64,000 nucleotides of DNA from positions 1 through 64,000 of the forward strand of contig NZ_CP119127.1 of NCBI RefSeq assembly GCF_030128825.1. The letters run 5' to 3'. The DNA comes from Sphingobium sp. WTD-1. GTDB taxonomy: Bacteria; Pseudomonadota; Alphaproteobacteria; Sphingomonadales; Sphingomonadaceae. Numbering within the stretch: position 1 is the first letter of the stretch; each line of letters starts with the position of its first letter. This document shows, in pieces, positions 55,316 to 64,000 of this stretch. Both the position numbers and the translations under genes were made by a program. The notes beneath the pieces are model-generated. The model ran no database searches, had not been told where the DNA came from, and saw only the letters and a program-made list of their open reading frames with translations.

Positions 55316-55412
55316 CCCCTCCCTTCCAGGGAGGGGTTAGGGGTGGGTAGCCTCCGAAGGAGGCTCGCTTCGCTCGCCACCCACCCCCCGGCCCCTCCCT
55401 GGAAGGGAGGGG
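55316..55412. repeat. Long GC-rich inverted repeat between convergent genes
   Basis: The left arm CCCCTCCCTTCCAGGGAGGG starting at 55316 pairs with the right arm ending GGAAGGGAGGGG at 55412; an inner AGCCTCCGAAGGAGGCT palindrome lies between. A dispersed-repeat type; it may end transcription of both the phytase and aminopeptidase genes. Confidence 0.8.
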
Positions 55413-55421
55413 AGGCAAGCC

Positions 55422-58070
<2,649 letters not shown>

Positions 58071-58233
58071 GGGGGAAGGCACTCCGATACGGCTTGGATG
58101 GCGCAATGAGACATAGTCACGCGCAACATGCAAACCGGATCGGCCCTTTCCCGCGGAGGGTCAAGTGAACTATCCGCAAGAGAATGTCGTTGGTCGAAGC
58201 CTGTTGCGCGTTCGTCCAACAAGGGCAGCGTGG

Positions 58234-58521
58234 CTATCGGACGAGAAGCCTTCCGTCCCGCTGGGCGATGAGCGAGCGATCGCCGTTATCGCGCACGTGC
58301 CGCAATGCCGCCTTCCGGCAAGCCGGATTGCTATTAATTTGGCGCTCAAGCCAGCGCCGCCAGATGGGATCAGTCAAGGCGATGGCATAGGCTTCGTCTA
58401 TGCCACATGCTTCGCTCAGGCGAATTTCCTTGATCAGCAGATGCCAGCGCGAACCGTCGGACGGGTCCAGTTCCGCCCGACGATTACGATAAAAAGCCAT
58501 GAGGCTCGCGGCATCCTCCAT
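58234..58521 (-). CDS. Small hypothetical protein (95 residues)
   Basis: An uncharacterised charged helical protein: MEDAASLMAFYRNRRAELDP, then WRRWLERQINSNPACRKAAL. No family is recognised and no membrane segment is seen. The start may be ATG 58521 or 58500; neither has a strong ribosome-binding sequence. Lower GC at third positions than in its neighbours suggests recent acquisition or a decaying gene. It lies alone between the aminopeptidase and queF, on the same strand. Confidence 0.45.
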   Translation of the reverse strand: MEDAASLMAFYRNRRAELDPSDGSRWHLLIKEIRLSEACGIDEAYAIALTDPIWRRWLERQINSNPACRKAALRHVRDNGDRSLIAQRDGRLLVR

Positions 58522-58548
58522 GATCGGCGCAGCCTATGAATCAGATAT

Positions 58549-59001
58549 TCAGCCGCGGCCGCGATAGCCCGGCACGTCCTGCGGCGGCAGCCACAGGCCG
58601 GCGGGCGGTTCGCCCGACTGCCAGAAGACGTCGATCGGGATGCCGCCGCGCGGATACCAATAGCCGCCGATGCGCAGCCAGATCGGCTGCATTTCGGTGA
58701 ACAGCCGCTCGCCGATGCCGACGGTGCAATCCTCGTGGAAGCCGGCATGGTTGCGGAAGCTGCCCAGGAACAGCTTGAGTGCCTTGGATTCGACGATCGT
58801 CGCGCCAGGCGCATAGTCGATCACCAGATGGGCGAAATCGGGCTGGCCGGTCACCGGGCAGAGCGAGGTGAATTCCGGCGCCGTGAAGCGCACCAGATAG
58901 GGCTTGCCCGGACGGGGATTGGGGACATAGTCGAGGACGGCGTCCTCGGGCCGCTGCGGCAGGGTGCTGGCGCGGCCGAGATGGAGCGGGGTATCGGTCA
59001 T
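58549..59001 (-). CDS. queF: NADPH-dependent 7-cyano-7-deazaguanine reductase (QueF)
   Basis: A 150-residue type I (short, unimodular) QueF. The catalytic Cys is in [14 protein letters not shown] (near residue 48), the family motif [15 protein letters not shown] follows, and the acid pair lies in [10 protein letters not shown]. It reduces preQ0 to preQ1 in queuosine tRNA modification. ATG 59001 begins MTDTPLHLG; upstream residues of the open frame are unrelated to the family. It diverges from the Pro/Ala-rich protein gene with 109 bases between them. Confidence 0.95.
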   Translation of the reverse strand: MTDTPLHLGRASTLPQRPEDAVLDYVPNPRPGKPYLVRFTAPEFTSLCPVTGQPDFAHLVIDYAPGATIVESKALKLFLGSFRNHAGFHEDCTVGIGERLFTEMQPIWLRIGGYWYPRGGIPIDVFWQSGEPPAGLWLPPQDVPGYRGRG

Positions 59002-59110
59002 GAGGGCGCATGTAGTCGATTGCACGCAATTTGTCATCGGTCCGGCGCGCAAGGCCATCCGTTCATCTGGCGTTCAGCAAAATTTCTGCCTTGGCAGGGC
59101 CATGGGGTCT

Positions 59111-60409
59111 ATGCGTCTGTTCCTTTCCGCCCTGCCGCTGCTGGCAGTCACGCCCGCGCTGGCACAGCAAGCCACCGGCAGCGATCCGGTCGTCAATCTG
59201 CAGCGCGCCGCGCCACCGCCGCCGGCCGATGATCCGCGCCGTCAGGGTCCGGAACTCGACGTGTTCCGGGGCACGGCAACGCCGACCCCGACGCCCACTC
59301 CGTCGCTGCCGCCGATCGTCGCGCCCACGGTGACGCCGGCGCCGACCCAGCGCGCGCCCACGCCTGCCCCCGCATCGCAGCGCCCGGCCCCCACGCCAGC
59401 GCCGACGCGCACCGAAACACCGCGCACGACGCCCACGCCCGCCCCCACCGAACGCCCGGCCGCGCGCGACACCATGCCGGCGCAGCCCAGCCCGGCGCCC
59501 GTTGTGGCGGAACCGGACAATGCCGCCAACGCGGTGGAAACGCCGCCGCCGGCCGCCCTGCCCGCGCCCGAGCCGGTCACGGCCGACAACAGTGTCACCA
59601 CTGCCGAACCCGCGCCGGAAGCCGAAGCGCAGGGACTGAGTTGGCCCTGGATCGCCGCGGCCATCGCCGCGCTGGCGGTGATCGCCGGCTTCCTGCTGAT
59701 GCGGCGCCGTCGTGCGGCGGAGGACGTCGACGCCGTGCCCGCGAGCGCGCCACCCCCGGCAGCGCCCCAACCCGCCCCGGCCCCCGTCGCGCCGCCGGCT
59801 CCGGCACCTGCTCCCGCGCCCATTCCGGCGCCCACGCCAGCCCCTGCCCCCGAACCCGTGGCATCGGCGCCGGCCAGCGACGCCGGAGACCGCCCCTGGA
59901 TCGAACTGGGTCTCGACATCAGCCTCGCCCGCTCCTCGCTGATCGGCGTGACCATCGGCTATACGCTGCAGCTCCATAATCGCGGCGATCGCCCGGCCCG
60001 CGACATCATGGTGCGCGGCATATTGGGCAATGCGGGCGCGCAGCAGGATGCGTTGCTGCGCCATTTCTTCGGTGGCGAAACCGGCATGCCGCTGCATTCG
60101 ATCGTCGCGATCGCGCCGGGCGAAACCGTGCGCATGACCAACGAACTGCGCCTGGCCCAGGACGAGATCGTGCCGGTGACGATGGGCGAACGATCGCTGC
60201 TGGTGCCGATCGCCGCCTTCGACGCCCATTATCGCTGGGGCGAGGACGAGGAAGCGCCCGAAGGCACCGGCCGCACCGGCCGCGCCTTCATCGTCGGCCA
60301 GGAACAGGATCCGCCCGCCGAGCGCCTGTCGCCCTTCCGCCTCGACCAGGGGCCGCGCCAATATCGCCGGCCGGCCGCCCGCGCCGCCGCCGAAGTGCCA
60401 CCGGCCTGA
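59111..60409 (+). CDS. Exported Pro/Ala-rich membrane-anchored protein of unknown function
   Basis: A 432-residue protein with signal peptide MRLFLSALPLLAVTPALAQ. A long Pro/Thr/Ala linker (residues about 55-170, many TPTPT and PAPTP units) leads to one membrane helix (WPWIAAAIAALAVIAGFLLM), a basic stop-transfer (RRRR), then a second Pro/Ala-rich linker in the cytosol. A folded C-terminal domain (WIELGLDISLARSSLIGVTI, then YTLQLHNRGDRPARDIMVRG) looks like a beta-sandwich. Similar proteins in alphaproteobacteria are unnamed. ATG 59102 is an alternative start. The role is unknown; the layout suggests an envelope-spanning linker or scaffold. Confidence 0.75.
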   Translation: MRLFLSALPLLAVTPALAQQATGSDPVVNLQRAAPPPPADDPRRQGPELDVFRGTATPTPTPTPSLPPIVAPTVTPAPTQRAPTPAPASQRPAPTPAPTRTETPRTTPTPAPTERPAARDTMPAQPSPAPVVAEPDNAANAVETPPPAALPAPEPVTADNSVTTAEPAPEAEAQGLSWPWIAAAIAALAVIAGFLLMRRRRAAEDVDAVPASAPPPAAPQPAPAPVAPPAPAPAPAPIPAPTPAPAPEPVASAPASDAGDRPWIELGLDISLARSSLIGVTIGYTLQLHNRGDRPARDIMVRGILGNAGAQQDALLRHFFGGETGMPLHSIVAIAPGETVRMTNELRLAQDEIVPVTMGERSLLVPIAAFDAHYRWGEDEEAPEGTGRTGRAFIVGQEQDPPAERLSPFRLDQGPRQYRRPAARAAAEVPPA

Positions 60410-60475
60410 GCATTTCCCTTTCCTGTCCGGCCAGGCGCTCCTAAAGTGCCTGCCGGACAAGGCAAAAGGGGCCGC

Positions 60476-61324
60476 ATGGACATTCTCGTTTCCACCGACT
60501 GGCTGGCCGGCGAAATCGGCAAGCCCGATCTCGTCATTCTCGACGCCAGCCTGTTTCTGCCCGGCACGCCGCGCGACCCGCGCGCCGAGTTCGACGCGGC
60601 CCATATCCCCGGCGCTGCCTTCATGGACCTACCGAGCCTCAGCGATCCTGCCGATCCGGTGCCGGGCCAGTTGCCGCCCGACGCGCTGATGACGCAGCGC
60701 ATGCAGGCGCTGGGCGTCAATGCCGACAGCCGCATCGTCGTCTATGACAATAGCCCAACCCACAGCGCCGCGCGCGGCTGGTGGATGATGCGCGTCTATG
60801 GCCTCGGTGCATCCGCAGCGATCCTCGACGGCGGCCTGCCCAAATGGGTTGCCGAAGGCCGCCCGGTCGAAAGCGGCGCGCCCGCCATCGCACCCGGCAC
60901 CGCCGTCGCCCGGCTCGACCGGGCGCAGGTGCGTAGCAAGGCGGACATCCTCGCCAATCTCGACAGCGGTACGGCGCAACTGCTCGACGCGCGCGGCGCG
61001 GGGCGCTTCAGCGGCGCCGAGGCCGAACCGCGACCCGGCATGGCGTCGGGCCATATTCCCGGCAGCCGCAACATCCCCTCCTCCGCCTTCTTTGCCGCCG
61101 ACAACAGCCTGAAGCAGGGCGAGGAACTGCGCCGGCTGCTGCTGGACGCCGGCACCGATCTCGACCGGCCGATCATCACCACCTGCGGCAGCGGCGTGAC
61201 TGCGGCGATCATCCTTGCGGCGCTCGAAACGCTCGGGAAGCGCGACGTTGCCCTCTATGACGGCAGCTGGTCGGAATGGGGGTTCGATCCCGCCACGCCC
61301 AAGGCGACCGGGCCGGCCGCATGA
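60476..61324 (+). CDS. sseA: 3-mercaptopyruvate sulfurtransferase
   Basis: A 282-residue tandem rhodanese protein. The active loop of the second domain is CGSGVTAA (typical of mercaptopyruvate sulfurtransferase rather than thiosulfate rhodanese), and the first domain carries DASLFLPGTPRDPRAEF and YDNSPTHSAARGWWM. It moves sulfur from 3-mercaptopyruvate to acceptors such as cyanide or thioredoxin. ATG 60476 follows AAAGGGGCC. Its stop overlaps metC (ATGA), which places it in a cysteine/methionine sulfur operon. Confidence 0.93.
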   Translation: MDILVSTDWLAGEIGKPDLVILDASLFLPGTPRDPRAEFDAAHIPGAAFMDLPSLSDPADPVPGQLPPDALMTQRMQALGVNADSRIVVYDNSPTHSAARGWWMMRVYGLGASAAILDGGLPKWVAEGRPVESGAPAIAPGTAVARLDRAQVRSKADILANLDSGTAQLLDARGAGRFSGAEAEPRPGMASGHIPGSRNIPSSAFFAADNSLKQGEELRRLLLDAGTDLDRPIITTCGSGVTAAIILAALETLGKRDVALYDGSWSEWGFDPATPKATGPAA

Positions 61325-62529
61325 GCGAGGACAGCAGAAGGCCGCTGACCAGGCTGGCGCAGGCTGGCCGCCGCGCCGACTGGACCGGCATGCCGGGGCA
61401 ACCCGGCGCGATCGTCAGTCCGGGCGTGTGGCGCGCCTCGACCATCCTCTATGACGATGTCGCCCATCTGCGGAAGGCGGCCGGCAGCAGCACCCATGAA
61501 CGGCTGTTCTATGGGCGCAAGGGCACGCCGACCAGCTGGAGCCTGGCCGACGCGCTGACCGAAATGGAGCCGGGCGCGGAGGGCACGATGCTCTTCCCCT
61601 CGGGCGTGGCGGCGATCGCCTGCGCGCTGATGGCGGTGCTGCGGCCGGGCGACCAGTTGCTGATGGTCGACAGCGCCTATGACCCGACCCGCAATTTCTG
61701 CGAACAGGTGCTGAAACCCCTCGGTGTCGAGACGCTCTATTATGACCCGACCATCGGTGCCGGCATCGCCGACCTGTTGACCGATCGCACCCGCGCCATC
61801 TTCCTGGAATGCCCCGGCAGCCTGACCTTCGAGGTGCAGGACGTGCCGGCGATCAGCGCCATCGCGCGCGATCGCGGCATCACCACCCTGCTCGACAATA
61901 CCTGGGCAACGCCGCTTTTCTTCCCGGCGCTGGCCCATGGCGTCGATATTTCGATCCTCGCCTGCACCAAATATATTGTCGGCCATAGCGACGTGATGAT
62001 GGGGTCGGTCACGGCCACCCCGGCGCTGTTTCCCAAGGTCCGCCAGTCCGCCTATCTGTTCGGCCAGATGACCAGCCCCGACGATGCCTGGCTCGCCAGC
62101 CGTGGCCTGCGCACGCTGGGCGTCCGCCTGGCCCAGCATCAGGCGAGCGCGCTGGAGATCGCGCAGTGGCTGAAGGACCAGCCCGACGTCGCCCGCGTGC
62201 TGCACCCCGCTTTGCCCGATTGCCCCGGCCATGAATTGTGGGCGCGCGATTTCAGCGGCTCGACCGGCCTGTTCAGCTTCGTGCTGCAGGGCGGCGACGA
62301 GGCGGCCCGCGCCGCGTTGATCGACGGGCTCGCCCATTTCGGCATCGGCTATAGCTGGGGCGGGTTCGAGAGCCTGGCCCTGCCGGTCGATCCGGCCCGC
62401 TATCGCACGGCGACCCAATGGCAGGCGGAAGGGCCGGTCATCCGGCTGCAGATCGGGCTGGAAGATCCCGCTGACCTGATCGCCGATCTCGACGCCGGTC
62501 TCTCCCGCTTCCGGGCTGCCCGCGGATGA
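61321..62529 (+). CDS. metC: Cystathionine beta-lyase (MetC type)
   Basis: A 402-residue PLP-dependent enzyme of the Cys/Met metabolism family. The PLP lysine is in ACTKYIVGHSDVMMG; FYGRKGTPTSWSLADAL, the FPSGVAAIACAL helix and the LDNTWATPLFFPAL segment (PLP Asp) are typical. It cleaves cystathionine to homocysteine, pyruvate and ammonia, though relatives act on other sulfur amino acids. It overlaps sseA and mscS by four bases at each end, giving a tightly coupled operon. Confidence 0.93.
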   Translation: MSEDSRRPLTRLAQAGRRADWTGMPGQPGAIVSPGVWRASTILYDDVAHLRKAAGSSTHERLFYGRKGTPTSWSLADALTEMEPGAEGTMLFPSGVAAIACALMAVLRPGDQLLMVDSAYDPTRNFCEQVLKPLGVETLYYDPTIGAGIADLLTDRTRAIFLECPGSLTFEVQDVPAISAIARDRGITTLLDNTWATPLFFPALAHGVDISILACTKYIVGHSDVMMGSVTATPALFPKVRQSAYLFGQMTSPDDAWLASRGLRTLGVRLAQHQASALEIAQWLKDQPDVARVLHPALPDCPGHELWARDFSGSTGLFSFVLQGGDEAARAALIDGLAHFGIGYSWGGFESLALPVDPARYRTATQWQAEGPVIRLQIGLEDPADLIADLDAGLSRFRAARG

Positions 62530-63821
62530 CGCAACTGTCCGCATGGCTGGCCCGACTGCCGGGCAATGCGGACATCACACAGCCGCTGATCGCGGTCGGC
62601 ATCGCGCTGCTACTCTATGCCATCGCCCATAGCGCGGCGCGCCTGCTGGCGCCACGGGTGAAGGACAGGCTGCCCGCGCTCAGCGAACTGGTCTCTACCC
62701 ATGTTCGCCCGATGCTGCGCCACGCCATCAGCGTACCGCTGTTCGCGACGGCGCTGGCGCTGTGGCCGGCGGACAGCATCGCCCATCTGATCCTGGGCGC
62801 AGCGCTCGCCTTTGCCGTCGCCCTGTTCGCGCTGCATCTGCTGCAGGCGCTCAGCTTCCCGCGCTGGGCGATCACCCCGCTCGCCCTGCTGCTGTTCGTC
62901 ATGGTGATATCGGGCAGCAGCGGCGGCATCGCGCCGGTGGGGTCAATGCTCGACGATGTCGCGCTGACGCTGGGCAAGCGGCGGATCAGCCTGCTCGACA
63001 TCCTGTCGGTCGCGGCGACATTGGTCGCGCTGCTTGCCGGCATACGCCTTGCCAACCGGCTGATCCGGCGCAGCATCCAGAAGGCGCCCGATCTCGACCC
63101 GACCCAGAAATTGCTGGGCCAGAAGCTGGCCGGCATCGCCGTGGTCATCGCCGCCTTCTTCATCGGCATCGACATATTGGGGATCGACCTTACCGCCTTC
63201 ACCGTCTTTTCCGGCGCGCTGGGTCTGGCGGTCGGCTTCGGCCTGCAGAAGACGGTCGGCAATCTGATCGCCGGAATCATCCTGCTGATGGACCGGTCGA
63301 TCAAGCCGGGCGACGTGATCGCCGTCGGCGACAGTTTCGGCTGGGTCAGCAAGATCGGCGTGCGCGCCGTGTCAATCATCACCCGCGACGGCAAGAAGCA
63401 CCTTATCCCCAACGAAATCCTGATGACGCAGGAGGTGGAGAACTGGTCCTATTCGGACCGCAATATCCGCGTCCGCATCCCGGTGGGGATCAGCAACGAC
63501 AGCGACATCGCGCTGGCCCAGCAACTGATGCTGGACGCCGCGAAGGAAAGCCCGCGCGCGCTCAAGCATCCCGAGCCCAAAGTGTGGCTGACGGCGCTGG
63601 GCCAATATCGGCTGGAGCATGAGATTCGTGTCTGGATCAGCGATCCGGAAAATGGCGTGGGCGGCGTGACGTCGGACGTGCTGATGCGGGTGTTGGACAA
63701 GTTCAAGGCGCACGGCATCATCATGCCCTATCCGCGCCAGGTCATCGAACTACGGCAACCGCAGCAGAGACATGATTCAGCAATGAACGACCCTGGCGAG
63801 CCGGACCGTTCACAATTCTGA
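62526..63821 (+). CDS. Mechanosensitive channel, MscS family
   Basis: A 431-residue membrane protein with about five N-terminal helices and an MscS core. The pore-lining helix 3 region is AFTVFSGALGLAVGFGLQKT, followed by the beta domain (DRSIKPGDVIAVGDSFGWVSKIG) and the alpha-beta cytoplasmic domain (NWSYSDRNIRVRIPVGISND). It opens under membrane tension to release solutes. It is the last gene of the sseA-metC-mscS operon, joined to metC by ATGA. The final 20 residues are a hydrophilic extension. Confidence 0.93.
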   Translation: MTQLSAWLARLPGNADITQPLIAVGIALLLYAIAHSAARLLAPRVKDRLPALSELVSTHVRPMLRHAISVPLFATALALWPADSIAHLILGAALAFAVALFALHLLQALSFPRWAITPLALLLFVMVISGSSGGIAPVGSMLDDVALTLGKRRISLLDILSVAATLVALLAGIRLANRLIRRSIQKAPDLDPTQKLLGQKLAGIAVVIAAFFIGIDILGIDLTAFTVFSGALGLAVGFGLQKTVGNLIAGIILLMDRSIKPGDVIAVGDSFGWVSKIGVRAVSIITRDGKKHLIPNEILMTQEVENWSYSDRNIRVRIPVGISNDSDIALAQQLMLDAAKESPRALKHPEPKVWLTALGQYRLEHEIRVWISDPENGVGGVTSDVLMRVLDKFKAHGIIMPYPRQVIELRQPQQRHDSAMNDPGEPDRSQF

Positions 63822-64000
63822 GCGGCTGCAAATCGCCACGAAATCCTATATATCAAGCTTTATGAGATAGATGCGCCAGTCAACCGGCGAACACCGCCGC
63901 GCACCTTGTTGCGCCGTAGCAACAATAAAAGACGTAAAAGACATGAAACAGCAATAATATCTTGTGCGCCGCAGCGCGCGCAGGCATGGCCAGAAGCGTT
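63822..64000. other. AT-richer intergenic end of window
   Basis: No gene is seen up to the edge. A small hairpin TTGTTGC/GCAACAA occurs at 63906-63925 without a T-run. The stretch of A-rich sequence after it may belong to the promoter of a gene beyond the window. Confidence 0.4.

Noticed and set aside
63906..63925. TTGTTGC/GCAACAA hairpin after mscS as a terminator
   Set aside because: The stem is short and AT-rich and lacks a following T-run on either strand.

Overview
The window is GC-rich, densely coded alphaproteobacterial chromosome. Gene content points to a sphingomonad (Sphingobium/Sphingomonas-like): a very large TonB-dependent receptor, a PepSY-flavodoxin reductase fusion, EgtB/EgtD ergothioneine genes, a DUF1176 protein, an S10 carboxypeptidase and the GC-rich palindromic intergenic repeats common in that group. 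The genus is an inference; there is no rRNA or other phylogenetic marker here.

1-27,065 is ordinary core or flexible chromosome. It holds the end of a diguanylate cyclase, egtB-egtD, a SemiSWEET sugar-transporter-like gene, the PepSY/flavoprotein reductase, a HAD phosphatase, a DUF1176 protein, a NupC nucleoside transporter, an MFS transporter, an intradiol-dioxygenase-like lipoprotein followed by a two-component system, typA with a strong terminator, a DUF1624 membrane protein, an S10 peptidase, a DUF899 protein, DUF485-actP, a telA/xpaC-like pair and a frameshifted aldo/keto reductase.

27,066-46,414 is an integrated island at the 3' end of a tRNA-Ser(CGA) gene. A 17-bp direct copy of the tRNA end marks both borders, and the tyrosine integrase is next to the tRNA. 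The island is a rearranged composite. It contains a 594-bp near-identical inverted repeat about 11.5 kb apart, two diverged serine resolvases each about 95 bp from a repeat copy, and a complete attP-like sequence (left arm, core, right arm) in inverted orientation in its interior. It also carries a type I restriction-modification locus whose hsdR is destroyed by IS1380-family and IS21-family elements, the latter itself interrupted by an IS256-family element. A truncated gene that may encode an archaeo-eukaryotic-type primase lies beside the IS21. Next to the integrase is an AT-richer three-gene module that reads as a toxin-antitoxin-chaperone system: RelE/HigB-like toxin, XRE antitoxin and SecB-like protein.

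46,415-64,000 returns to chromosome: hspQ, an SGNH hydrolase and an OPT transporter. A TonB receptor, a metallophosphatase and a beta-propeller phytase follow, behind a good PhoB-box match, which suggests a phosphate-starvation phytate-scavenging operon. After these come an M1 aminopeptidase, queF, a Pro/Ala-rich membrane-anchored protein, and an overlapping sseA-metC-mscS operon.

The most interesting material is the toxin-antitoxin-chaperone module, the internal inverted attP with a potentially invertible integrase segment, the duplicated structured noncoding block with different genes behind each copy, and the PhoB-linked phytate operon.
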